Assembly: GCA_007115705.1 (NCBI GenBank)
Contig: QXEO01000553.1
Coordinates: forward strand, 11,954,491 to 12,018,490
From: Dactylis glomerata
Taxonomy: Eukaryota > Streptophyta > Magnoliopsida > Poales > Poaceae
Direction: 5' to 3'
Length of the DNA stretch: 64,000 nt
Positions 23,051 to 33,278 of this stretch are shown here, piece after piece (position 1 is the first letter of the stretch; each line of letters opens with the position of its first letter). Made by a program: the position numbers and the translations under genes. Below the pieces are notes generated by a model. The model made no database searches and was not told the DNA's origin. It saw only the letters and a list, made by a program, of their open reading frames with translations.

Positions 23051-23427
23051 GCGACTTCTCCTCCTGGTCCGGCTCCTCCTGCAGGTGGTCAGCGCCAGCG
23101 GCTTCTCCTCCTCCTTGGCGGGCGCTTGCTCCCTCCTTGGCGGGCGCTTGCTCCTTCTCCTCGGCGGGCGCTTGATCTGGATCAGCCGCTGCTCTGCGGC
23201 GGATCAGCGGCTTGGAGAGGCGGCACGGCTTGCCGTCGAGGGCTTGGAGAGGGGCAGCAGGGTCGAGGGCTTGGAGAGGGGCAGCAGGGTCGAGGGCTTG
23301 GAGAGGGGCAGCAGGGTCGAGGGCTAGCGACGGCGAGGATTGCGGCAGCGAGCAAGGGCTAGGGTTAGGCGCGGGGGAAATGAGAGGGGAAGAAGGAGCT
23401 CGATCGGCCGACCAAATCGGTATGTGG
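23051..23427. other. GC-rich open region beside the captured exon
   Basis: On the minus strand a frame stays open over 22941-23438 with Ala/Pro/Glu/Ser-rich sequence, including an AEEKEQAPAKE-type stretch. Composition resembles a plant 5' leader or N-terminal exon, and it directly precedes the captured phosphotransferase exon in transcription direction. That exon is read in a different frame. Possibly a chimeric transcript start; no function is assigned. Confidence 0.45.
23235..23329. repeat. 27-bp minisatellite, about 3.5 copies
   Basis: Unit GTCGAGGGCTTGGAGAGGGG followed by CAGCAGG, starting at 23235, 23262 and 23289, with a partial copy at 23316. The copies are essentially identical, so they are recent. 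On the minus strand the repeat encodes LDPAAPLQA. Confidence 0.95.
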
Positions 23428-23489
23428 CTAAGTGTCAACTATGCATGGCGCATTATGTGCAATATGCGCCACGCATATTTGACACTTAG
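23428..23489. repeat. Long internal palindrome carrying the subterminal GGCGCAT word
   Basis: The left arm CTAAGTGTCAACTATGCATG followed by GCGCAT pairs with the right arm ATGCGC followed by CACGCATATTTGACACTTAG. Mismatches are few and the loop is about 10 nt. The GGCGCAT/ATGCGCC core is the same as in the subterminal arrays, but this copy lies far inside the element, right next to the captured GC-rich segment. Confidence 0.85.
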
Positions 23490-23525
23490 TCAAATACCGC
23501 AAAGGCTCTCTGTTTGACAGAAACG

Positions 23526-23612
23526 CTTACCTGCCTCAGTGGCAGCACACACCCTTTGCATTAGAGGCATCCAGGGTTCGAATCCTGTTTGCCTCACACC
23601 TTTTTTTACATT
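23526..23612 (+). ncRNA. tRNA-like / pol III-type sequence (degenerate)
   Basis: Contains a D-arm-like hairpin CTGCCTCAGTGGCAG (A-box-like), then about 30 nt later GGTTCGAATCC (a perfect B-box-like T-loop), then TTTGCCTC and a run of seven T about 10 nt downstream that could end pol III transcription. The acceptor and anticodon stems do not fold well, so this is not a functional tRNA. A tRNA relic or SINE head is more likely. Confidence 0.35.
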
Positions 23613-24213
23613 TGTTTTGACATATTTTTGGGTCTCCCTTTGCACGCGCTTTTGCACTAATTGTGGGTTTTATGTTCGGAGGTTATTAGCACATATGAAT
23701 TAACGGGTATGTCTACTGTCTGCTACATACCTACCCAAGCTGTATTGACACTATTTTGACTAAAATAACCTTTTTCTACAATATAGGAAAAAAAGAACTT
23801 ATCTTGAAATATTTTCGAGATAGGGTTATTTTGTGCTAAATATTCGAAGAAATCTTATTTCTTTTGTCAAAATAGTCATACATCAAAATAGTCTAGAACT
23901 AGTAGGTATGCTAGTTTGTAATAGTTTTAAATTATTTTTTCATAATTTCTAACAAATACAAGTTACTTCAAAATAATAGTTTGTAATAGTAAAAAGACAC
24001 AAACATCGTCATGTCACATCTTTTTCTCACTTCATTTGCGAGTATCATAATAGTTAGTTTATTCAAAAAACCACGAATATATATCGTCGTGTTACACGAA
24101 CATCGATATCCATACACACACGTATGAATATTATGATAGTCTATATAGTTTCGAGTAAACGCATGCATACACAAAAAATGTCATGATCTCGATTCCGCGC
24201 TAGCTAGCTAGAG
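23613..24213. other. CACTA internal AT-rich spacer
   Basis: Non-coding DNA downstream of the transposase stop codon (minus strand), presumably including its 3' UTR. No repeats or ORFs of note. Confidence 0.5.
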
Positions 24214-27200
24214 CTAGCGTCTCTTTGCGATCTTCTTGCCCTTCTTCGTCGCGGTTGAATACTTTAGGCCGGGAATGTTGAGGTTTCTTCTCGTGAACGG
24301 ACAACCTTTAGTAGGTAGGGTGGTCTTCCTTCTTCCTGCAGCGGTCAGCTTGTCGAAGTACTTGTCGAATTCCTCTTCGATCTTTGGATCGCCGTTCTTT
24401 TCTAAGTCTTGGTCGTTGGCGGGTCCTTCCATTCCGATGATACTCCTCTTGCCCCTCCTCACGACAACACGGCTTGGCTTTGACGGGTCGGTGATGAAGA
24501 AGCATTGGTCAACTTGGCTCGCGAGTACCCATGGCTCGTTTTTTGCGGACACGTTCTTCGCGGAGGCATCGGGTATAACCATGGTGGTGAAATACCGGCC
24601 CTCTTTCTGGACGCTCTTGGCCCATCTGACACGGAACATCAGCACCTTCTCTCCGGCGTAGTCAAGCTCCCAGATCTCCTCGATCCTTCCGAAGAATTTT
24701 TCCTTCACGGTGGCTTCATCATCGCCATAGGATACCATCGTTACTCCTGAGTTCTGATATTCGCTACTCTTGTCCCTTTCCTCGGTGTAGAATCTGTATC
24801 CGTTGATGTCGTAGGCCTGATATGTCCTCATGTTGTGCCCGGGGCCCTGTGATATTGCAAAAATGAGTTTTTCATCCTCCGTAGAAGGCGTTGACTGCAG
24901 GCCGTGAACCTTTTCCTTGAACCAAGCCGTGAAGCTGGAGTTGTGCTCTCTTGTTACGTCTCCCTTCTTCCTCGGTCGACCTAGGTCAATGAACTTCTGC
25001 TCTACAAAGCTTTTGTGCTCCTCCACCCAAGGGTCAACCAATTCGATGTGCTGTAGCGCGACGAGGTGTGCCCGGAGAAAGTCGGGGCGTCGACCCTTTG
25101 CGCCGACATGCAACGCGCGAAAACCCTTGCGGTGACCATATCCGGCAAGTCTACCGAGGTGCGTCCTTTTAGGCAGACCAACAGGGTCGTCCGTGTCGTC
25201 CTCCTCGGTGCGTAGATAATTCTGGCAAAACGAGACGCACTCGTAGGTCAGAAAGCCCTTGGCGATGCTTCCATCTGGACGGGACCTATTGCGGACGAAT
25301 CCTTTGATAACACCATTCAGCCTTTCGAACGGCATCATGTTGTGCAGGAATGTCGGACCGAGATGAATGATGTCATCCACGAGATGGATGAGCAGATGCA
25401 CCATGATATCAAAGAACGCGGGCGGGAAGTAAATCTCGAGCTCGCACAGTATCACGACGATCTCTTCTTGCAGCGCGTCAAGCTGCTTCAAGCCGATAGA
25501 TTTCCTCGAGATGACGTCGAAGAAGTTGCAGAGGCCAAACAACGTCTCACGGACGTGCTCGTCCATTATCCCTCAGATCGCAACGGGAAGTATCTGTGTC
25601 ATCAAGACGTGACAGTCGTGAGACTTCATCCCGCTGAACCTCTTCTTCGCTTTATCCAGATATCTGCCTATGTTCCCAGAGTAACCGTGAGAAACTTTAA
25701 CTCCTAGGAGGCACTTAAAAAACTGCTCGAGCTCCTTCTCACTTAGAGTGAAGCAGGCAGTGGGAAACACCACATCCCTCTTCTTAGCCCTCTTGCGGGG
25801 ACCCTTAGTATCTTCGTCCATCGTCTCATCATCATCATTATCGGGCGGACCATGAAGTTCTTTCTTGATGCCAAGGAATTCCAGGTCATGTCTTGCCTTT
25901 GGCCCGTCCTTGGTCCTATCCGGCATGTTGACGATAGTGGCCAGCAGACTCTCACATACGTTCTTCGTGACGTGCATGACATCAAGGCTATGGGGCGTGT
26001 GGAGGTATTTCCAGTACGGCAGGTCCCAGAAAACAGACCTCGCTTTCCACACACCATGCAGCGGCTTTGTCCTCGGACGCTTCTTTCCCGGCAAAGGGCA
26101 CTCTTCCCAGTTTTCTAGCATGTCATCGATTACTTCACCGCTCCTCGGACGCGGGGCTTTTTCAAGCTCTTCTTTACCGTTGAACAGGTCTCCGCGCTTT
26201 CTCCACGGGTGATCCATTCGAAGCCACATCCGAGTCCGTTGGAACACGGTCTTCGAGGAACCGGGATCCCTTGGTAGCTGGAGATGCGGGGTCTTATCCA
26301 TGCACCTGACACATGCGTTGTGTCCGTGGTTCACCTGGCCAGAGACGTAACTGTAACCTGGATAGTCCTGCACCGTCATGAACAACGCGACTCTCAAAGG
26401 GAAATAATCTTCTGAGTATGCATCCCACGTACGAGGAGGCGTCTCCCACAGCGTGGCTAGCTCTTCTTTCAACAGCCCGAGATACAAATGCATGTCGACA
26501 CCTGGCTGTTTTGGGCCCTGAATTAGAATACACATGTGTATGTATCTCTGCTTGGTGCACAACCATGGAGGGAGGTTGTACGGCCATACAAACACGGGCC
26601 AGGTACTGTGCGTGCTACTCTGGTTGCCAAACGGATTGAGTCCATCAGTGCTCATACCAAGCCTGATGTTCCTTGGATCAGCCCCGAACTCATGGAAGTC
26701 GATGTCAAGTGCGTTCCACTGGCTAGCGTCCGAAGGGTGTGTCAGGATCTTGCCCTTATGCGGATCATCTTCGGTCTTCTTCCTATCTGTGTGCCATCGC
26801 ATGAGCTTTGCTTCCTTAGGGTCTACGAAATACCGCTGCAGACGGGGAGTGATAGGGAAGTACCATACCACTTTCCGAGGTACTTTCTTGTTCCCTATCT
26901 TGTATCGTCCTTGGCCGCACACCGGACATGTGGTTCTCTCCGCGTACTCATCCCGATAAAGTGCGCAATCATTGATGCAGGCGTGGTACTTAACGTACGG
27001 CATGTCCAGAGGGCACACGATTTTCTTGGCCTCCTCGATATTAGTTGGACACGTGTTTCCCTTGGGAAGACGTTTTTGCCAGAATCTCATGTTTTTATTG
27101 AAGCTTACGTCGGTCCATTTGCTTTCCGCCTTCATCTCTAGAGTCTTGAGCGTGACGCTCAAGCGTGTATCCTCGGGTCGACACCCAGGAAACAACGGAG

Positions 27201-27720
27201 TTTTCCCGTCAATCTCCATCTGCTGCAGCTTGGCTTTCTCTCTGGCAGCAGCTTTTGCATTGCTCGTCTCCTTGAGGAGCAGTTCCTGAACATGTGGGTC
27301 CTGCAAGGCTGAGGTTAGTCGTGTCTGTGTGCCCGTCGACGCCGCGTCTTCTCCATCATCATCATATCCGTCACCGCCATCTCCTTCGTGATGATCATCA
27401 TCATGTCCGTCGCCACCATCTCCTTCGTGATGATCATCATCATGTCCGCCGCCGCCATCTCCTTCGTGATCATCATCATGTACGCCCTCGTCTTCAGAAA
27501 CACCATTGTTGACGTCCTCGTCATCTTCAGAATCATAGCCGGGCATGAAACCACGCGTGAGCAGGTGACTCTCCAGGTCTGCGGAATCAGGGTCAAGTAA
27601 GCTCCCGAGTTTGCATTTTCGACACGGACATCTTATGTGGGTCCTCTTGTTCATCCTCATGTCGGCCACCGCGCGTTCCTTGTATCTAGCCACTTGACCT
27701 TCGCTCATGTGTCTGACCAT
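24214..27720 (-). pseudogene. CACTA TNP2-type transposase, one in-frame stop
   Basis: Catalytic transposase of the element. About 1,167 codons are read from the ATG at 27720, which follows a CCACGCAG acceptor-like site, to the stop at 24214. Domains in order: an N-terminal transposase-associated zinc region (IRCPCRKCKLGS...GFMPGY), an Asp/His/Gly-rich repeat, and the transposase core (RLGMSTDGLNPFG and HSLDVMHVTKNVCESLL, with the likely catalytic acidic residues). A DUF4218-like block (IYFPPAFFDIMVHLLIHLVDD) and a DUF4216-like block (MVSYGDDEAT...VMFRVRWAKS-type) follow. The only lesion seen is TGA at 25573-25575 between PVAI and GIMDEHV. The family residue there is probably Arg (CGA), so one C-to-T change would explain it. 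Possibly silenced only recently. Confidence 0.92.
27352..27500. repeat. 39-bp minisatellite inside the transposase N-terminus
   Basis: Tandem units encode GDGGDGHDDDHHE-type repeats on the minus strand, about three copies with small changes. The insert is in frame between the zinc region and the core domain and probably forms a disordered acidic/His-rich linker. Confidence 0.85.
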
Positions 27721-27777
27721 GGTTGCCTGCGTGGTATAGAGAAAAGAGAGTACCTTATGAATCACACATCATCATGC

Positions 27778-27820
27778 ACTCACACACACACACACACACA
27801 CACATATGCATGCATGCATG
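27778..27820. repeat. (CA)n and (TGCA)n microsatellite
   Basis: About 12 CA units followed by TATGCATGCATGCATGG, just upstream of the transposase transcription unit. Confidence 0.95.
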
Positions 27821-27922
27821 GTCGCCGGAAAAATTCGACATGACCTCTCCTAAAAATAGGACGTATGGGTAGTGCAAAAATTTGCCGAAACGGAAGTTAA
27901 TCAACATTTCGGCAAACATCCA
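27820..27922 (-). promoter_or_regulatory. Shared upstream module of the transposase gene
   Basis: Contains GGAAAAATTCGACATGACCT and CCGAAACGGAAGTTAATCAA followed by CATTTCGGC, matching in order the module at 20925-21022. It lies about 100-200 bp upstream of the ATG at 27720. It may let both element genes respond to the same factor, or it may be a duplicated leader. Confidence 0.6.
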
Positions 27923-28278
27923 TGCACCACACCGTAGCAAGCAACATGCTCTTGCTTCTTCGTCACCTGTAAACATTCATGCACCACACACAAGCATGCA
28001 TGCATGCGTGTACACCGCACGCGAGACGTCCACCGGCCACACAAAACATCCACACATGCATGTCCTCCAACAACTCACCTAGGTGGTTTAGTAGATCTAC
28101 AACTTAGAGAGGCATCCCCTCTCAAAACTATGGAGCAAAGTAGGTTTAAAAACCAAGAATGGAGACAAGAATGGAGAAATTGAGGTGGTGGGGAGGAGGA
28201 GGACGACCTAGATCTAGTTTGGTGTTGGATGGAGAAGAATGAAATGGTGGTGGTGGGGCTGCCAACTTATAGATCTGG
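27923..28278. other. CACTA right-side region upstream of the transposase
   Basis: Promoter-side DNA with ATGCATGC/CACACA words and GGAGGAGGA-rich stretches, but no ORF. It lies between the transposase upstream module and the right subterminal array and probably contains the transcription start. Confidence 0.45.
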
Positions 28279-28690
28279 CCTACCTTATCAGTGGCGCATA
28301 TTGAACAAAATGCGCCACCAATACGTCTGCCACCTTTTCAGAGGTGTGGGCCCCACTAGTTATGCGTGGCGCATATGACAATATGCGCCACTGATATTTT
28401 ATTTATCAGTGGCGCATATTGTCATATGCGCCACGCATAACTCTGGCAGGGTCAGGCCAGTGGGGCCCAGCTGGGTCCCACAGACTTATGCGTGGCGCAT
28501 TTCCAATATGCGCCATTGATAAGTCAAGATATTTTGTCGACGACCCTCCAGGTGGGTCCCACAGACTTATTGGTGGCACATTTTGGAAGTAATGCGCCAC
28601 TAGTAATGTTTTTATCAGTGGAGCATATTACCAAATGCGCCACTAGTAAATACTAGTGGAGCATATTGAAAAATATGCTCCACTGATAAA
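28279..28690. repeat. CACTA right subterminal repeat array
   Basis: A dozen or more GGCGCATAT/ATATGCGCC words, many in palindromes such as AGTGGCGCATATTGTCATAT followed by GCGCCAC. Towards the end the word drifts to GGAGCATATT/ATATGCTCC. It mirrors the array at the left end. Confidence 0.9.
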
Positions 28691-28696
28691 ATATCT

Positions 28697-28721
28697 ATCT
28701 ATAAGCCTTTTCCCACTAGTG
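28697..28721 (-). repeat. CACTA right terminal inverted repeat
   Basis: Read on the minus strand it starts CACTAGTGGGAAAAGGCTTA, the partner of 15812-15836. CCC (28722-28724) repeats the CCC outside the left end. Confidence 0.93.
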
Positions 28722-28724
28722 CCC

Positions 28725-28788
28725 AATCCAAATGGATGGGCATGATTTTCTGCATGCACGTAATCAGCGCCCGCACTCGGCATGGGGG
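28725..28788 (-). pseudogene. Zinc-knuckle pseudogene, middle segment
   Basis: A 64-bp sliver of the host pseudogene between the CACTA right target duplication and the retrotransposon nest. On the minus strand it reads PSAGADYVHAENHAHPFGLG. With one CCC kept, it joins in frame to LVRRFRSLWTPRV at 15811. On the other side it meets the segment at 59135, one base out of frame through the G5 duplication. Confidence 0.7.
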
Positions 28789-29383
28789 TGATGCAGGCAG
28801 ATAACCACCCAGTTGGGAACCCCAAGAGGAAGGTATGATGAGCACAGTAGCAAGTCTTCCCTCAGTAAGAAACCAAGGTTTATCGAACCAGTAGGAAAAA
28901 GCTAAACTTCAGAAGGTGATGCCTGCTAGCTTCGCGACAGCTTCGGACAATTCATAGGGCGCCTCATCCAGTGCTTTGCTTTGCACCAGCAGCAACGTGA
29001 AACCTGCAGACAACACAAAAAAATACTTGCTCCCAACTTATGATGAGGTTGTCAATCTCACCGGTTTGCTGTAAACAAAGGAATGAGCGTATCGAGTGGA
29101 AAGTAATAGTAATATGCGAGAAAGTAAACAGTGCGAAAACTAAATGGTAATAGCAATATAAAGGAAATTGGACCAGGGTCCACCGTTCACTAGTGGTGTC
29201 TCTCCATAAGATAAATAACAACATGCTGGGTAAACAAATTACAGTTTGGCAATTGATAGAATAAAGATAACGTGCATATGTCAAGAGGATCACTATGAGA
29301 TTTACTCTGGGCATTACAACAAGATACATAGACTGCCATCCAACGGCATGTATGACTAATAATCCACTCGCAGGGAATCATCC
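28789..29383 (-). repeat. Outer retrotransposon, left (3') LTR, first part
   Basis: Matches the start of the right LTR at 57603, including the CAGATAACCACCCAGTTGGG block. It is cut at 29383 by the LARD element; CATCC (29379-29383) is that insertion's target duplication. Confidence 0.93.
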
Positions 29384-31518
29384 TGTAACACCCCACTTTT
29401 TGTAACCCTATTTAAGCTGAGTTTGGTAATGCAAAAATGAGGGCCAACAAAAACTTTTTGTGCTTAATCAGATTTACTGGAGTATCTTGCATGATTCCAT
29501 TGTATGATATGTGATTGTTGCTTTTAAGTTTCTTGTTGTATAAGATTGTGGACCAACCCCTCCTATTTCCAATGGTTTGACTCTGTGTGATGGGTTGACT
29601 TGGTGTGACCTGTTTGACTTTGATTGAGTTCCTTGTGTGTAGCTATGATCTATAGGTAGGCCTGTGGCCTAACCTATCTAAAGCACACCAAATTATAAGG
29701 TGGTTAGTGGGGATGTTCTTATAAATTTCTTTCAATATATCTTCTATATAAAACCTAATTTTGATGTTTCCCTCTTTGTAAAACCCTACAACTCTATTCC
29801 TTATGGAAGGAGTATTTATTTTCAAAACTAAAGTTTATCAAAAAATAAATAGAAATGAGGTTCCCTATTTATGAGCACTCATTTCATTTTTCAATATCTT
29901 CTACAAAAGTATTTTCCGAACTACTTTTCCTTTTTACAAAGATAGGAGAAATGGGAAGAATACCTCTCTGGTATTATTCTTGTCTCTAAAAATTATGGGA
30001 ATAGTACTGAGGGTTTATAAATGTTTTGAGATCTTTCTCTAATATTAAAAAACCCCACTTGGCAAGAATCAACTCTTGTTTGTAAATCAACCAAAACAAG
30101 TTGTTTTCCTCTCAATCCTAAAACCCTAACTCTAATGTCTTACCATAAGGCATTAGGGGCTTCCTTTTGAGGATTTTAGTACTAACCAAACTAGCCTAAG
30201 GAAAGCACCCATGGTGTTAGTAGCATCATCTTCATCCAACCATAAAATGGTTTCACTCAAATTTAGAGAATCATCTCTTGCAGACATTTCATCAAACACC
30301 TTATGTGCAGGCTATCTACACTCTTGTTAACAGTTTCAGTTTTTAGACACTTGTATTAAGCTCATCTATCCTATCCATGGCAATGTACCTTCCTAGAACT
30401 CATGTTTGATATATATTCTTCCATTCTTTCCATTACCACCTAGTCGTTTGAGGTCATTTGCTACTTGTTCTAATCCTGTTTCTGACCCTAATCAAACCAC
30501 TACCATTTGACTATTATTAGATGCAGTTTTGGTCACACTTCTAGATTTCAAAATTAATTGTTCAGAGACCATCCTATGACCTATCCCTATTATTTTTGAT
30601 CTACTCTAACTATCTATACACTTGCATGGGCATTTTGAGGTGTGCCACCCATTTATGTGGGATGGTTTTGAACTCTAATCAAAACTACTTTCGTCCTTCA
30701 ATTTTTTTCCATAAATCTTTGGATCACATTTTAGCATTCGCCATAAATTCTCCCCATGAGCCATTCCCTCTCTAATAACATTGGAAGTGTTATTTATGCT
30801 TAAATACCACACCTCCTCCATCCAAGTTGCCTATTTTCTTATCTCATCTTTCTTATTTAGCAAATGCATGGAAATGGCAGCCATGTTATTTCTTGACCTC
30901 TTACTTACCCAATAAAATTCAGGAACTTCTACTATGCCATATCTTTGATTTTAGAATCATCTAAGCCCAAAACCTTAATTGCCTATTCTCAAAATTTCCA
31001 AGATCTAGTTCAAACTACTATTAGAGCAAATACTTAAAATCAAATATTGGTGACCAAGTTTGCTTTGCAAAGACTTGGCTAAGTCATCTCCAACCTTCTC
31101 ACACCTCTCTTTGAACCATCTTGCATACCCATGTTTGGAACCAATCTATTATATCTTTCTATTTTCCAAATTGATCAATGCATGCATCCTCACCATATCC
31201 ACCCCTACTAATCCAAACTCCTTTGAAACCACACTAAACCAGCTCATTTACCACTCCAGCACTCTCACCCCTCTTTGGTCAAAAACTACTGTAGCAACCA
31301 CTCCTCCCCCTTGTCCTTTAGTGCTTGGAAGAAGGAAGAGGAGATCCATGCAAGAAGATTTTTCAACACTAAAATATTATGCAGCAGCCTCTCCCCTCTG
31401 TTCCTGGCCGACCAAGGCACCTCCTAGACCCCTCTCACCCACTCCACCGCCCCCCTTGCCCAACCAGAGGCCACCAAACCTACCCCACATGCCCAAACCG
31501 ACCTACACCCCACCTCTC

Positions 31519-31527
31519 TTTATATAC
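31519..31527 (+). promoter_or_regulatory. LTR TATA box (LARD-like element)
   Basis: CTCTTTATATACGGCC lies upstream of a GC-rich leader. The same sequence occurs in the 3' LTR at about 47967-47975. It is the best promoter candidate in the LTR; the start of transcription would be about 30 bp to the right. Confidence 0.55.
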
Positions 31528-33213
31528 GGCCACAACCCACACCAGCCTCCCTCTGCCGTCCCATTTCCCCCTCACACCACCACTTACCCTCCCAGAACTC
31601 AAGAACCGCTCCCTTGCTCTCTGGTAGTGAGGAGAGTAAGAAAAACCTCCTCACGACCTGCAGCGAAGGAGGGCATTTTGCCATCGATCAGGACCCTCTC
31701 TTACCTCACTTTTTGCATGCGTGTACTTCCCTGCATAATACCAACCTAATCCCGCCCTTACTTTGGATCTAGGAGCACTGGAGCGTGGACCTTGACGAGC
31801 CCCGGAGCAAGCTTGTCAGCTCCGATGCGTGGATCCGCTTTCCGGAGCCAAATGTGCCACGGCCGCCCATCGCCGAGGTCGCCTCCCCGTGTCGCGCCTC
31901 CTCGTCACCTCCCCAGCCTCCGCGAGGCACCGTGGGTAAGCCCCTGTATGCCCCAGACCCGGCTAGGGTTTCCTCCCTGTCATCCCGGCCAGAGGAAGAA
32001 GACGGGTGGGGGCCGTCGATCATGACTTGATCGGACGGTCCCCGTCACCCCGTACCGCTTTGGGCGCCGGCGCCGCTGACAGCAGGGCCCGGCCTGTCAG
32101 CGTGCCTGGATTGATTTCCCGCCCGTGCGCTGCGTGTGTTGGGCCGGCCGACGCTAGATCGGCCCGGGTCTGGTGAAGATCTGGCCCAGTTACTTTTTTT
32201 CAGGAAATTTCAATTACAATTTTCCCAGATCTGAGAAACTACAAAAAATTATAGAAAAATAATTACGGGTCCAATTGAGTTGATTCAAGTTTCTATCAGA
32301 TCCTTGTTTAAATATCTATCTAACACCACTGGCCCCACTCCATTTGAATCCCTGCATAAATATATCTAATTTAACTAGCAAATCAGCCCTCCTTTCAATC
32401 AAAAATCCAAATGTGGTGTTCTGTAAATTGAAAATGTGTGTTTCCAATTTTCAGTGATGGTATGTTGTATTATGGTGCATGAGCAGCTTGTTTTGCTATT
32501 TTAGGAGTATTATTTTCTCTGCAGTAATTATTTTGGTTTTATTAGAAATTATCATTGTTTTATTTATTGTGCTTAATAGAAATGAGCTTTTGGAGTGATT
32601 CAAACTCTGGTGTGTTGTGCAGTACTGTAGCTTTCCAACTTGACCTCTGGTGGAATTTTAGGAGCTACTGAAAGTTTTAGAGATTTATTTTGCTTTTCTA
32701 GTGGTAATTTTGACTAGGAAATTCATTATAATTCAACCCTAACCTATTTTGGAATTATTCCAATTGGGTTGGCTTTATAAACTTGTTAGCTATCTGATGC
32801 TATGCTGGTTGACATGTTTTGATCAAGTTTGCTGCCTGCATGATGTTTGTGTTGAGTATAGGGTTAATTACTATTAGAAATTGTTTTCCCTATTAATAAA
32901 GTGACTTTACTTTTATAAGATGAAATCTTGGTTCAGAAACTTGTTGCTTATCTGCAAGTATGCTTAATATGTTATTTGACCTATGCGACCACCTGTATGC
33001 TTGTTTGAGGTGAAGTGGTGTGGTGCTTGCTATGTTTGAAAAACCCTAGTTCTAATAGGATTAACTTGCTACTAAAAATCTATGAAATCTTATTTTAGAT
33101 TCTAAACATGTTTGTTTCTGATACTCTCTGATTATGTGATGTTGAGTGATGAAGTGCTTGTGACTTGTGTATGCATGTATGGTTATTGTGTGCTTTTATT
33201 TTTCCGGCGATAG

Positions 33214-33278
33214 AATCAAACAAAGAGTGTGCGGAGGAAGGGGAAGTCTTTGAGTATCAAGAAGAGGACCAGGGATAA
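33214..33278 (+). CDS. Second exon of a conserved acidic leader ORF in the LARD LTR (truncated copy)
   Basis: After a CCGGCGATAG acceptor, the frame reads SNKECAEEGEVFEYQEEDQG and stops at TAA (33276-33278). The 3' LTR copy has CAA there and runs about 13 residues further, to a stop at 49763. An upstream donor (CACCGTGG|GTAAGC, about 31936) would leave an intron of about 1.3 kb. The first exon would be in the GC-rich leader; its exact frame is not settled. Function unknown. Confidence 0.4.

Larger units (their letters stand above)
15812..28721 (-). mobile_element. CACTA (En/Spm-type) DNA transposon, 12.9 kb
   Basis: Begins CACTAGTGGAAAAATGCTTA and ends with the near-perfect inverse (…TTTTCCCACTAGTG). 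It is flanked by the 3-bp duplication CCC (15809-15811 and 28722-28724), as CACTA elements produce. Arrays of palindromic GGCGCATAT/ATATGCGCC words lie just inside both ends. On the minus strand it encodes a TNP2-type transposase (24214-27720), a second spliced gene (16866-20868) and a small viroplasmin-like ORF (16295-16564). It has also picked up host DNA (22967-23050). The element interrupts a zinc-knuckle pseudogene. One nonsense codon in the transposase suggests recent loss of autonomy. The named Triticeae family was not determined. Confidence 0.95.

Noticed and set aside
23526..23600. Functional tRNA gene
   Set aside because: T-loop and D-arm look right, but acceptor and anticodon stems do not pair; kept only as a tRNA-like relic.
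26536..27141. 201-codon plus-strand ORF
   Set aside because: Antisense of the transposase core; no domain.
31060..31749. 229-codon plus-strand ORF in the LARD 5' LTR (copy at 47508-48221)
   Set aside because: Pro-rich, low complexity, spans the TATA box; the C-terminal part changes frame between the two LTR copies. Treated as promoter/leader.
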